Positions 27,111 through 41,700 of a DNA stretch of 64,000 nt are shown here, piece after piece. Numbering within the stretch: position 1 is the stretch's first letter; each line of letters starts with the position of its first letter. The translations under genes and the position numbers were made by a program. The stretch is from Hydractinia symbiolongicarpus. Taxonomy: Eukaryota; Cnidaria; Hydrozoa; Anthoathecata; Hydractiniidae. The stretch is from assembly GCF_029227915.1 (NCBI RefSeq), contig NC_079881.1:30729501-30793500 (forward strand), in the 5' to 3' direction. The notes under the pieces are model-generated. The model was not told the origin of the DNA and did no database searches. It saw nothing but the letters and a program-made list of their open reading frames with translations.

Positions 27111-29390
27111 GACTGTGGGACTTAATTGAACTAACTTTGGACTGTCACCTGATAAATGTGATAAAGGAGACAATTGGACTCCAAAAAATAACATTCTTCT
27201 TAATTTGACGTGATTGCCGGAACTCAGTGATTACACTGGCCGCTGTGGTAGCGCTTCATTTAAGAGTTTAGATAAATAAGTCATTTTTTACTGTGGGACC
27301 AATCCTATCCGTTATCGCGCGCTGAAGAAATAGCGACAGTTTCAAAAACAACATTTCATTGACTTTTTAACGGTGTCAGTCCATTTCAGTTACAACGGTT
27401 TGGTCACATATTCGTACCAACATGTATTTAGCAATATTTTTCTAATATTATTAGGTTGCATCGCTTTTAACTATGAAACGATTGACTGTGGGACTTAATT
27501 GAACTAACTTTGGACTGTCACCTGATAAATGTAATAAAGGAGACAATTGGACTCCAAGAAATAGCATTCTTCTTAATTTGACATGATTGCCGAAACTTAG
27601 CGATTACACTGGGCTCTGTGGTAGCGCTTCATTTAAAAATTTAGATAAATAAGTCATTTCTTACTGTGGGACCAATCCTAGCTGTTATCCCGCGCTGAAG
27701 AATTAGAGACGGTTTCAAAAAGTGCATTTCATTGACTTTCTAACAGTATCAATCCGTTTGAGTTACAATGGTTGAAGCACATATTCGTACCAACATGTAT
27801 TTAGCGATATTTTTCTGATATTACTAGGTTGTGTGGCTTTTAACAGTGAAACGATTGACTGTGGGACTTAATTGGACTGATTATAGACTGTGACTTTATA
27901 AATGTGAAAGTGAGACAATTGGACTCCAAGAAATAACATTCTTCTTAATTTGACGTGATTGCCGGAACTCAGCGATTACACTGGGCGCTGTGGTAGCGCT
28001 TCATTTAAAAATTAAGCTAAAAAAAGTCATTTTTTTACTGTGGGACCAATCCTAGCCGTTAGCGCGCGCTGAAGAAGTAGCAGTAGTTTCAAAAACTACA
28101 TTTCATTGACTTTCTAACAGTGTCAGTCCGTTTGAGTTACAACGTTTGGGTCACATATTCGTCCCAACATGTATTTAGCGATATTTATCTGATGTTACTT
28201 GGTTGCATCGCTTTTAACAGTGAAACGATTGACTGTGGGACTTAATTGAACTGATTTTGGACTGTGACCTGATCAATGTAATAAATGAGACAAATGGACT
28301 CCAAGAAAAAAATTCTTCTTAATTTGACGTGATTGCCGGAACTCAGCGATTACACTGGCCGCTGTGGTAGCGCTTCATTTAAGAGTTTAGATAAATAAGT
28401 CATTCTTTACTGTGGGACTAATCCTATCCGTTATCGCGCGCTGAAGAAATAGCGACAGTTTCAAAAACTACATTTCATTGACTTTCTAACGGTGTCATTC
28501 CCTTACAGTTACAACGGTTTGGTCACATATTCGTATCAACATGTATTTAGCAATATTTTTTTAATATTACTAGGTTGCATCGCTTTTAACTATGAAACGA
28601 TTGAATGTGGGACTTAATTGAACTAAATTTGGACTGTCACCTGATAAATGTAATAAAGGAGACAATTGGACTCCAAGAAATAACATTCTTCTTAATTTGA
28701 CATGATTGCCGAAACTTAGCGATTACACTGGGCTCTGTGGTAGCGCTTCATTTAAAAATTTAGATAAATAAGTCATTTCTTACTGTGGGACCAATCCTAG
28801 CTGTTATCCCGCGCTGAAGAAATAGAGACAGTTTCAAAAAGTACATTTCATTGACTTTCTAACAGTATCAATCCGTTTGAGTTACAATGGTTGAAGCACA
28901 TATTCGTACCAACATGTATTTAGCGATATTTTTTTGATATTACTAGGTTGTATGGCTTTTAACAGGGAAACAATTGACTATGGGACTTAATTGAACTGAT
29001 TATGGGCTGTGACCTTATAAATGTGAAAAATGAGACAATTGGACTTCAAGAAATAACATTCTTCTTAATTTGACGTGATTGCCGGAACTCAGTGATTACA
29101 CTGGCCGCTGTGGCAGCGCTTCATTTAAGAGTTTAGATAAATAAGTCATTCTTTACTGTGGGACCAATGCTATCCGCTATCGCGCGCTGAAGAAATAGCG
29201 ACAGTTTCAAAAACTACATTTCATTGACTTTTTAACGGTGTCAGTACCTTTCAGTTACAACGGTTTGGTCACATATTCGTACCAACATGTATTTAGCAAT
29301 ATTTTTCTAATATTACTAGGTTGCATCGCTTTTAACTATGAAACGATTGACTGTGGGACTTAATTGAACTAACTTTGGACTGTCACCTGA
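27111..29390 (+). repeat. Satellite segment of central-window types
   Basis: About six monomers that follow, with small changes, the same type order as 22650-25000: 'aatagcattcttc', then 'gactttataaatgtg', 'aagctaaaaaaagtc', 'aaaaaaattcttc' and 'tgtcattcccttac'. It is linked to the earlier four-monomer period but is less regular. Nothing other than satellite is visible. Confidence 0.7.
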
Positions 29391-32300
29391 TAAATGTGAT
29401 AAATGAGACAATTGGACTCCAAAAAATAACATTCTTCTTAATTTGACATGATTGCCGAAACTTAGCGATTAAACTGGGCTCTGTGGTACCGCTTCATTTA
29501 AAAATTTAGATAAATAAGTCATTTCTTACTGTAGGACCAATCCTAGCTGTTATCCCGCGCTGAAGAAATATGGACAGTTTCAAAAAGGACATTTCATTGA
29601 CTTTCTAACAGTATCAATCCGTTTGAGTTACAATGGTTGAGGCACATATTCGTACCAACATGTATTTAGCGATATATTTCTGATATTACTAGGTTGCATG
29701 GCTTTTAACAGTGAAACGATTGACTGTGGGACTTAATTGGACTGATTATAGACTGTGACTTTATAGATGTGAAAGTTAGACAATTGGATCCCAAGAAATA
29801 ACATTCTTCTTAATTTGACGTGATTGCCGGAACTCAGCGATTACACTGGGCTCTGTGGTAGCGCTTCATTTAAAAATTTAGATAAATAAGTCATTTCTTA
29901 CTGTGGGACCAATCCTAGCTGTTATCCCGCGCTGAAGAAGTAGCAATAGTTTCAAAAACTACATTTCATTGACTTTCTAACAGTATCAATCCGTTTGAGT
30001 TACAATGGTTGAGGCACATGTTCGTACCAACATGTATTTAGCGATATTTTTCTGATATTACTAGGTTGTATGGCTTTTAACAGGGAAATGATTGACTGTG
30101 GGACTTAATTGAACTGATTATGGACTGTGACCTTATAAATGTGAAAGTGAGACAATTGGACTCTAAGAAATAACATTCTTCTTAATTTGACGTGATTGCC
30201 GGAACTCAGCGATTACACTGGGCGCTGTGGTAGCGCTTCATTTAAAAATTAAGCTAAAAAAAGTCGTTTTTTTACTGTGGGACCAATCCTAGCCGTTAGC
30301 GCGCGCTGAAGAAATAGCGACAGTTTCAAAAACTACATTTCATTGACTTTTTACCGGTGTCAGTCCCTTTCAGTTACAATGATTTGGTCACATATTCGTA
30401 CCAACATGTATTTAGCAATATTTTTCTAATATTACTAGGTTGCGTTGCTTTTTACTATGAAACGATTGACTGTGGGATTTAATTGAACTGATTTTGAACT
30501 GTGACCTGATCAATGTGAAAAATGAGACAATTGGACTTCAAGAAATAACATTCTTCTTAATTTGACGTGATTGCCGGAACTCAGTGATTACACTGGCCGC
30601 TGTGGTAGCGCTTCATTTAAGAGTTTAGATAAATAAGTCATTCTTTACTGTGGGACCAATGCTATCCGTTATCGCGCGCTGAAGAAATAGCGACAGTTTC
30701 AAAAACTACATTTCATTGACTTTTTAACGGTGTCAGTCCCTTTCAGTTACAACGGTTTGGTCACATATTCGTACCAACATGTATTTAGCAATATTTTTCT
30801 AATATTACTAGGTTGCATCGCCTTTAACTATGAAACGATTGACTGTGGGACTTAATTGAACTAACTTTGGACTGTCACCTGATAAATGTGATAAAGGAGA
30901 CAATTGGACTCCAAAAAATAACATTCTTCTTAATTTGACATGATTGCCGAGACTTAGCGATTAAACTGGGCTCTGTGGTACCGCTTCATTTAAAAATTTA
31001 GATAAATAAGTCATTTCTTACTGTAGGACCAATCCTAGCTGTTATCCCGCGCTGAAGAAATATAGACAGTTTCAAAAAGGACATTTCATTGACTTTCTAA
31101 CAGTATCAATCCGTTTGAGTTACAATGGTTGAGGCACATATTCGTACCAACATGTATTTAGCGATATATTTCTGATATTACTAGGTTGTATGGCTTTTAA
31201 CAGTGAAACGATTGACTGTGGGACTTAATTGAACTGATTATAGACTGTGACTTTATAGATGTGAAAGTTAGACAATTGGACTCCAAGAAATAACATTCTT
31301 CTTAGTTTGACGTGATTGCCGGAACTCAGCGATTACACTGGGCTCTGTGGTAGCGCTTCATTTAAAAATTTAGATAAATAAGTCATTTCTTACTGTGGGA
31401 CCAATCCTAGCTGTTATCCCGCGCTGAAGAAGTAGCAATAGTTTCAAAAACTACATTTCATTGACTTTCTAACAGTATCAAACCGTTTGAGTTACAATGG
31501 TTGAGGCACATGTTCGTACCAACATGTATTTAGCGATATTTTTCTGATATTACTAGGTTGTATGGCTTTTAACAGGGAAATGATTGACTGTGGGACTAAA
31601 TTGAACTGATTATGGACTGTGACCTTATAAATGTGAAAGTGAGACAATTGGACTCTAAGAAATAACATTCTTCTTAATTTGACGTGATTGCCGGAACTCA
31701 GCGATTACACGGGGCGCTGTGGTAGCGCTTCATTTAAAAATTAAGCTAAAAAAAGTCGTTTTTTTACTGTGGGACCAATCCTAGCCGTTAGCGCGCGCTG
31801 AAGAAATAGCGACAGTTTCAAAAACTACATTTCATTGACTTTTTAACGGTGTCAGTCCCTTTCAGTTACAATGGTTTGGTCACATATTCGTACCAACATA
31901 TATTTAGCAATATTTTTCTAATATTACTAGGTTGCGTTGCTTTTTACTATGAAACGATTGACTGTGGGATTTAATGGAACTGATTTTGGACTGTGACCTG
32001 ATCAATGTGATAAAGGAGACAATTGGACTCCAAAAAATAACATTCTTCTTAATTTGACATGATTGCCGAGACTTAGCGATTAAACTGGGCTCTGTGGTAC
32101 CGCTTCATTTAAAAATTTAGATAAATAAGTCATTTCTTACTGTAGGACCAATCCTAGCTGTTATCCCGCGCTGAAGAAATATAGACAGTTTCAAAAAGGA
32201 CATTTCATTGACTTTCTAACAGTATCAATCCGTTTGAGTTACAATGGTTGAGGCACATATTCGTACCAACATGTATTTAGCGATATATTTCTGATATTAC

Positions 32301-33480
32301 TAGGTTGTATGGCTTTTAACAGTGAAACGATTGACTGTGGGACTTAATTGAACTGATTATAGACTGTGACTTTATAGATGTGAAAGTTAGACAATTGGAC
32401 TCCAAGAAATAACATTCTTCTTAGTTTGACGTGATTGCCGGAACTCAGCGATTACACTGGGCTCTGTGGTAGCGCTTCATTTAAAAATTTAGATAAATAA
32501 GTCATTTCTTACTGTGGGACCAATCCTAGCTGTTATCCCGCGCTGAAGAAGTAGCAATAGTTTCAAAAACTACATTTCATTGACTTTCTAACAGTATCAA
32601 TCCGTTTGAGTTACAATGGTTGAGGCACATGTTCGTACCAACATGTATTTAGCGATATTTTTCTGATATTACTAGGTTGTATGGCTTTTAACAGGGAAAT
32701 GATTGACTGTGGGACTAAATTGAACTGATTATGGACTGTGACCTTATAAATGTGAAAGTGAGACAATTGGACTCTAAGAAATAACATTCTTCTTAATTTG
32801 ACGTGATTGCCGGAACTCAGCGATTACACGGGGCGCTGTGGTAGCGCTTCATTTAAAAATTAAGCTAAAAAAAGTCGTTTTTTTACTGTGGGACCAATCC
32901 TAGCCGTTAGCGCGCGCTGAAGAAATAGCGACAGTTTCAAAAACTACATTTCATTGACTTTTTAACGGTGTCAGTCCCTTTCAGTTACAATGGTTTGGTC
33001 ACATATTCGTACCAACATATATTTAGCAATATTTTTCTAATATTACTAGGTTGCGTTGCTTTTTACTATGAAACGATTGACTGTGGGATTTAATTGAACT
33101 GATTTTGGACTGTGACCTGATCAATGTGAAAAATGAGACAATTGGACTTCAAGAAATAACATTCTTCTTAATTTGACGTGATTGCCGGAACTCAGTTATT
33201 ACACTGGCCGCTGTGGTAGCGCTTCATTTAAGAGTTTAGATAAATAAGTCATTCTTTACTGTGGGACCAATGCTATCCGTTCTCGCGCGCTGAAGAAATA
33301 GCGACAGTTTCAAAAACTACATTTCATTGACTTTTTAACGGTGTCAGTCCCTTTCAGTTACAACGGTTTGGTCACATATTCGTACCAACATGTATTTAGC
33401 AATATTTTTCTAATATTACTAGGTTGTATGGCTTTTAACAGTGAAACGAATGACTGTGGGACTTAATTGAACTGATTATA
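29391..33480 (+). repeat. Four-monomer higher-order repeat, one copy missing a monomer
   Basis: The unit is marked by 'gactttatagatgtg', 'gttagacaattgg', 'catgttcgtaccaac' and 'gttgctttttactatg'. The anchor 'gttcgtaccaac' lies at 30020, 31512 and 32631, so the spacings are 1492 bp (four monomers) and 1119 bp (three). The short copy (about 30883-32003) ends in a hybrid at 32001-32015, where 'gacctgatcaatgt' is followed by 'gataaaggagac', exactly the kind of junction seen at 13031. The lost monomer is of the 'gaaaaatgagacaattgg' type, present at about 30500-30870 and 33120-33420. Confidence 0.8.
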
Positions 33481-36400
33481 GACTGTCACTTTATAAATGT
33501 GAAAGTGAGACAATTGGACTCCAAGAAATAACATTCTTCTTAATTTGACATGATTGCCGAAACTTAGCGATTAAACTGGTCTCTGTGGTACCGCTTCATT
33601 AAAAAATTTAGATAAATAAGTCATTTCTTACTGTGGGACCAATCCTAGCTGTTATCCCGCGCTGAAGAAATAGAGACAGTTTCAAAAAGTACATTTCATT
33701 GACTTTCTAACAGTATCAATCCGTTTGAGTTACAATGGTTGAGGCACATATTCGTACCAACATGTATTTAGCGATATTTTTCTGACATTACTAGGTTGTA
33801 TGGCTTTTAACAGTGAAACGATTGACTGTGGGACTTAATTGAACTGATTATAGACTGTGACTTTATAAATGTGAAAGTGAGACAATTGGACTCCAAGAAA
33901 TAACATTCTTCTTAATTTGACGTGATTGCCGGAACTCAGCGATTACACTGGGCGCTGTGGTAGCGCTTCATTTAAAAATTAAGCTAAAAAATGTCATTTT
34001 TTACTGTAGGACCAATCCTAGCCGTTAGCGCGCGCTGAAGAAATAGAGACAGTTTCAAAAAGTACATTTCATTGACTTTCTAACAGTAGCAATCCGTTTG
34101 AGTTAAAATGGTTGAGGCACATATTCGTACCAACATGTATTTTGCGATATTTTTCTGATATTACTAGGTTGTATGGCTTTTAACAGTGAAACGGTTGACT
34201 GTGGGACTTAATTGAACTGATTTTGGACTGTGACCTGATCAATGTAATAAATGAGACAAATGGACTCCAAGAAAAAACATTCTTCTTAATTTGACGTGAT
34301 TGCCGGAAATCAGCGATTACGCTGGGCGTTGTGGTAGCGCTTCATTTAAAAATTTAAATAAATAAGTCGTTCTTTACTGTGGGACCAATCCTATTCGTTA
34401 TCGCGCGCTCAGGAAATAGCGACAGTTTCAAAAACTACACTTCATTGACTTTCTAACGGTGCCAGTCCCTTTCAGTTACAACGGTTTGGTCACATATTCG
34501 TACCAACATGAATTTAGAAATATTTTTCTAATATTACTAGGTTGCATCGCTTTTAACTATGAAACGATTGACTGTGGGACTTAATTGAACTAACTTTGGA
34601 TTGTCACCTGATAAATGTGATAAAGGAGAAAATTGGACTCCAAGAAATAACATTCTTCTTAATTTGACATGATTGCCGAAACTTAGCGATTACACTGGGC
34701 TCTGTGGTAGCGCTTCATTTAAAGATTTAGATAAATAAGTCATTTCTTACTGTGGGACCAATCCTAGCCGTTATCGCGCGCTGAAGAAATAGCGACAGTT
34801 TCAAAAACTACATTTCATTGACTTTTTAACGGTGTCAGTCCCTTTCAGTTACAATGGTTTGGTCACATATTCGTACCAACATGTATTTAGCAATATTTTT
34901 CTAATATTACTAGGTTGCGTTGCTTTTTACTATGAAACGATTGACTGTGGGATTTAATTGAACTGATTTTGGAATGTGACCTGATCAATGTGAAAAATGA
35001 GACAATTGGACTTCAAGAAATAACATTCTTCTTAATTTGACGTGATTGCCGGAACTCAGTGATTACACTGGCCGCTGTGGTAGCGCTTCATTTAAGAGTT
35101 TAGATAAATAAGTCATTCTTTACTGTGGGACCAATGCTATCCGTTATCGCGCGCTGAAGAAATAGCGACAGTTTCAAAAACTACATTTCATTGACTTTTT
35201 AACGGTGTCAGTCCCTTTCAGTTACAACGGTTTGGTCACATATTCGTACCAACATGTATTTAGCAATATTTTTCTAATATTACTAGGTTGTATGGCTTTT
35301 AACAGTGAAACAAATGACTGTGGGACTTAATTGAACTGATTATAGACTGTCACTTTATAAATGTGAAAGTGAGACAATTGGACTCCAAGAAATAACATTC
35401 TTCTTAATTTGACATGATTGCCGAAACTTAGCGATTAAACTGGTCTCTGTGGTACCGCTTCATTTAAAAATTTAGATAAATAGGTCATTTCTTACTGTGG
35501 GACCAATCCTAGCTGTTATCCCGCGCTGAAGAAATAGAGACAGTTTCAAAAAGTACATTTCATTGACTTTCTAACAGTATCAATCCGTTTGAGTTACAAT
35601 GGTTGAGGCACATATTCGTACCAACATGTATTTAGCGATATTTTTCTGATATTACTAGGTTGTATGGCTTTTAACAGTGAAACGATTGACTGTGGGACTT
35701 AATTGAACTGATTATAGACTGTGACTTTATAAATGTGAAAGTGAGACAATTGGACTCCAAGAAATAACATTCTTCTTAATTTGACGTGATTGCCGGAACT
35801 CAGCGATTACACTGGGCGCTGTGGTAGCGCTTCATTTAAAAATTAAGCTAAAAAAAGTCATTTTTTACTGTGGGACCAATCCTAGCCGTTAGCGCGCGCT
35901 GAAGAAATAGAGACAGTTTCAAAAAGTACATTTCATTGACTTTCTAACAGTAGCAATCCGTTTGAGTTAAAATGGTTGAGGCACATATTCGTACCAACAT
36001 GTATTTTGCGATATTTTTCTGATATTACTAGGTTGTATGGCTTTTAACAGTGAAACGGTTGACTGTGGGACTTAATTGAACTGATTTTGGACTGTGACCT
36101 GATCAATGTAATAAATGAGACAAATGGACTCCAAGAAAAAACATTCTTCTTAATTTGACGTGATTGCCGGAAATCAGCGATTACACTGGGCGTTGTGGTA
36201 GCGCTTCATTTAAAAATTTAAATAAATAAGTCGTTCTTTACTGTGGGACCAATCCTATCCGTTATCGCGCGCTCAGGAAATAGCGACAGTTTCAAAAACT
36301 ACACTTCATTGACTTTCTAACGGTGCCAGTCCCTTTCAGTTACAACGGTTTGGTCACATATTCGTACCAACATGAATTTAGAAATATTTTTCTAATATTA

Positions 36401-38700
36401 CTAGGTTGCATCGCTTTTAACTATGAAACGATTGACTGTGGGACTTAATTGAACTAACTTTGGATTGTCACCTGATAAATGTGATAAAGGAGAAAATTGG
36501 ACTCCAAGAAATAACATTCTTCTTAATTTGACATGATTGCCGAAACTTAGCGATTACACTGGGCTCTGTGGTAGCGCTTCATTTAAAGATTTAGATAAAT
36601 AAGTCATTTCTTACTGTGGGACCAATCCTAGCTGTTATCCCGCGCTGAAGAAGTAGCAATAGTTTCAAAAATTACATTTCATTGACATTCTAACAGTATC
36701 AATCCGTTTGAGTTATAATGGTTGAGGCACATATTCGTACCAACATGTATTTAGCGATATTTTTCTGATATTACTAGGTTGTATGGCTTTTAACAGTGAA
36801 ACGATTGACTGTGGGACTTAATTGAACTGATTATGGACTGTCACCTGATAAATGTGATAAAGGAGACAATTGGACTCCATGAAATAACATTCTTCTTAAT
36901 TTGACATGATTGCCGAAACTTAGCGATTACACTGGGCTCTGTGGTAGCGCTTCATTTAAAAATTTAGATAAATAAGTCATTTCTTACTGTGGGACCAATC
37001 CTAGTTGTTATCCCGCGCTGAAAAAATAGAGACAGTTTCAAAAAGTACATTTCATTGACTTTCTAACAGTATCAATCCGTTTGAGTTAAAATGGTTGAGG
37101 CACATATTCGTACCAAGATGTATTTAGCGATATTTTTCTGATATTACTAGGTTGTATGGCTTTTAACAGTGAAACGAATGACTGTGGGACTTAATTGAAC
37201 TGATTATAGACTGTGACTTTATAAATGTGAAAGTGAGACAATTGGACTCCAAGAAATAACATTCTTCTTAATTTGACATTAGTGCTGAAACTTAGCGATT
37301 AAACTGGGCTCTGTGGTACCGCTTCATTTAAAAATTTAGATAAATAAGTCATTTCTTACTGTGGGACCAATCCTAGCTGTTATCCCGCGCTGAAGAAATA
37401 GAGACAGTTTCAAAAAGTACATTTCATTGACTTTCTAACAGTATCAATCCGTTTGAGTTACAATGGTTGGACACATATTCGTACCAACATGTATTTAGCG
37501 ATATTTTTCTGATATTACTAGGTTGTATGGCTTTTAACAGTGAAACGATTGACTGTGGGACTTAATTGAACTGATTATAGACTGTGACTTTATAAATGTG
37601 AAAGTGAGACAATTGGACTCCAAGAAATAACATTCTTCTTAATTTGACGTGATTGCCGGAACTCAGCGATTACACTGGGCGCTGTGGTAGCGCTTCATTT
37701 AAAAATTAAGCTAAAAAAAGTCATTTTTTACTGTGGGACCAATCCTAGCCGTTAGCGCGCGCTGAAGAAATAGAGACAGTTTCAAAAAGTACCTTCATTG
37801 ACTTTCTAACAGTATCAATCCGTTTGAGTTAAAATGGTTGAGGCACATATTCGTACCAACATGTATTTTGCGATATTTTTCTGATATTACTAGGTTGTAT
37901 GGCTTTTAACAGTGAAACGGTTGACTGTGGGACTTAATTGAACTGATTTTGGACTGTGACCTGATCAATGTAATAAATGAGACAAATGGACTCCAAGAAA
38001 AAACATTCTTCTTAATTTGACGTGATTGCCGGAAATCAGCGATTACACTGGGCGTTGTGGTAGCGCTTCATTTAAAAATTTAAATAAATAAGTCGTTCTT
38101 TACTGTGGGACCAATCCTATCCGTTATCGCGCGCTCAGGAAATAGCGACAGTTTCAAAAACTATACTTCATTGACTTTCTAACGGTGCCAGTCCCTTTCA
38201 GTTACAACGGTTTGGTCACATATTCGTACCAACATGAATTTAGAAATATTTTTCTAATATTACTAGGTTGCATCGCTTTTAACTATGAAACGATTGACTG
38301 TGGGACTTAATTGAACTAACTTTGGATTATCACCTGATAAATGTGATAAAGGAGAAAATTGGACTCCAAGAAATAACATTCTTCTTAATTTGACATGATT
38401 GCCGAAACTTAGCGATTACACTGGGCTCTGTGGTAGCGCTTCATTTAAAGATTTAGATAAATAAGTCATTTCTTACTGTGGGACCAATCCTAGCTGTTAT
38501 CCCGCGCAGAAGAAGTAGCAATAGTTTCAAAAATTACATTTCATTGACATTATAACAGTATCAATCCGTTTGAGTTATAATGGTTGAGGCACATATTCGT
38601 ACCAACATGTATTTAGCGATATTTTTCTGATATTACTAGGTTGTATGGCTTTTAACAGTGAAACGATTGACTGTGGGACTTAATTGAACTGATTTTGGAC
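33430..38700 (+). repeat. Five-monomer higher-order repeat (~1864 bp), first run
   Basis: The private marker 'ggtgccagtccctttcag' with 'catgaatttagaaat' recurs at 34461, 36325 and 38187 (spacings 1864 and 1862 bp). The other members of the unit return in order: 'gaaac(g/a)aatgactg', 'attaaactggtctctg' or 'attaaactgggctctg' with 'ggtaccgcttc', 'aagctaaaaaa' followed by 'gagttaaaatggttgagg', and the 'catgtattttgcgat' copy. The third unit has small deletions near 37470 ('ggttggacac') and 37790 ('agtaccttcattg'). Confidence 0.82.
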
Positions 38701-41700
38701 TGTGACCTGATCAATGTAATAAATGAGACAAATGGACTGCAAGAAAAAACATTCTTCTTAATTTGACGTGATTGCCGGAAATCAGCGATTACATTGGGCG
38801 TTGTGGTAGCGTTTCATTTAAAAATTTAGATAAATAAGTCGTTCTTTACTGTGGGACCAATCCTATCCGTTATCGCGCGCTCAGGAAATAGCGACAGTTT
38901 CAAAAACTACACTTCATTGACTTTCTAACGGTGTCAGTCCCTTTCAGTTACAACGGTTTGGTCACATATTCGTACCAACATGTATTTAGCAATATTTTTC
39001 TAAATTACTAGGTTGCATCGCTTTTAGCTATGAAACGATTGACTGTGGGACTTAATTGAACTAACTTTGGACTGTCACCTGATAAATGTGATAAAGGAGA
39101 AAATTGGACTCCAAGAAATAACATTCTTCTTAATTTGACGTGATTGCCGGAACTCAGCGATTACACTGGGCGCTGTGGTAGCGCTTCATTTAAAAATTAA
39201 GCTAAAAAAAGTCGTTTTTTTACTGTGGGACCAATCCTAGCTGTTATCCCGCGCTGAAGAAATATAGACAGTTTCAAAAAGGACATTTCATTGACTTTCT
39301 AACAGTATCAATCCGTTTGAGTTACAATGGTTGAGGCACATATTCGTACCAACATGTATTTAGCGATATATTTCTGATATTACTAGGTTGTATGGCTTTT
39401 AACAATGAAACGATTGACTGTGGGACTTAATTGAACTGATTATAGACTGTGACTTTATAGATGTGAAAGTTAGACAATTGGACTCCAAGAAATAACATTC
39501 TTCTTAATTTGACGTGATTGCCGGAACTCAGCGATTACACTGGGCTCTGTGGTAGCGCTTCATTTAAAAATTTAGATAAATAAGTCATTTCTTACTGTGG
39601 GACCAATCCTAGCTGTTATCCCGCGCTGAAGAAGTAGCAATAGTTTCAAAAACTACATTTCATTGACTTTCTAACAGTATCAATCCGTTTGAGTTACAAT
39701 GGTTGAGTCACATGTTCGTACCAACATGTATTTAGCGATATTTTTCTGATATTACTAGGTTGTATGGCTTTTAACAGGGAAATGATTGACTGTGGGACTT
39801 AATTGAACTGATTATGGACTGTGACCTTATAAATGTGAAAGTGAGACAATTGGACTCTAAGAAATAACATTCTTCTTAATTTGACGTGATTGCCGGAACT
39901 CAGCGATTACACTGGGCGCTGTGGTAGCGCTTCATTTAAAAATTAAGCTAAAAAAAGTTGTTTTTTTACTGTGGGACCAATCCTAGCCGTTAGCGCGCGC
40001 TGAAGAAATAGCGACAGTTTCAAAAACTACATTTCATTGACTTTTTAACGGTGTCAGTCCCTTTCAGTTACAATGGTTTGGTCACATATTCGTACCAACA
40101 TGTATTTAGCAATATTTTTCTAATATTACTAGGTTGCATTGCTTTTAACTATGAAACGATTGACTGTGGGATTTAATTGAACTAACTTTGGACTGTCACC
40201 TGATAAATGTGATAAAGGAGAAAATTGGACTCCAAGAAATAACATTCTTCTTAATTTGACATGATTGCCGAAACTTAGCGATTACACTGGGCTCTGTGGT
40301 AGCGCTTCATTTAAAGATTTAGATAAATAAGTCATTTCTTACTGTGGGACCAATCCTAGCTGTTATCCCGCGCTGAAGAAGTAGCAATAGTTTCAAAAAT
40401 TACATTTCATTGACATTCTAACAGTATCAATCCGTTTGAGTTATAATGGTTGAGGCACATATTCGTACCAACATGTAGTTAGCGATATTTTTCTGATATT
40501 ACTAGGTTGTATGGCTTTTAACAGTGAAACGATTGACTGTGGGACTTAATTGAACTGATTATGGACTGTCACCTGATAAATGTGATAAAGGAGACAATTG
40601 GACTCCATGAAATAACATTCTTCTTAATTTGACATGATTGCCGAAACTTAGCGATTACACTGGGCTCTGTGGTGGCGCTTCATTTAAAAATTTAGATAAA
40701 TAAGTCATTTCTTACTGTGGGACCAATCCTAGTTGTTATCCCGCGCTGAAGAAATAGAGACAGTTTCAAAAAGTACATTTCATTGACTTTCTAACAGTAT
40801 CAATCCGTTTGAGTTAAAATGGTTGAGGCACATATTCGTACCAACATGTATTTAGCGATATTTTTCTGATATTACTAGGTTGTATGGCTTTTAACAGTGA
40901 AACGAATGACTGTGGGACTTAATTGAACTGATTATAGACTGTGACTTTATAAATGTGAAAGTGAGACAATTGGACTCCAAGAAATAACATTCTTCTTAAT
41001 TTGACATGATTGCCGAAACTTAGCGATTAAACTGGGCTCTGTGGTACCGCTTCATTTAAAAATTTAGATAAATAAGTCATTTCTTACTGTGGGACCAATC
41101 CTAGCTGTTATCCCGCGCTGAAGAAATAGAGACAGTTTCAAAAAGTACATTTCATTGACTTTCTAACAGTATCAATCCGTTTGAGTTACAATGGTTGAGG
41201 CACATATTCGTACCAACATGTATTTAGCGATATTTTTCTGATATTACTAGGTTGTATGGCTTTTAACAGTGAAACGATTGACTGTGGGACTTATTTGAAC
41301 TGATTATAGACTGTGACTTTATAAATGTGAAAGTGAGACAATTGGACTCCAAGAAATAACATTCTTCTTAATTTGACGTGATTGCCGGAACTCAGCGATT
41401 ACACTGGGCGCTGTGGTAGTACTTCATTTAAAAATTAAGCTAAAAAAAGTCATTTTTTACTGTGGGACCAATCCTAGCCGTTAGCGCGCGCTGAAGAAAT
41501 AGAGACAGTTTCAAAAAGTACATTTCATTGACTTTCTAACAGTATCAATCCGTTTGAGTTAAAATGGTTGAGGCACATATTCGTACCAACATGTATTTTG
41601 CGATATTTTTCTGATATTACTAGGTTGTATGGCTTTTAACAGTGAAACGGTTGACTGTGGGACTTAATTGAACTCATTTTGGACTGTGACCTGATCAATG

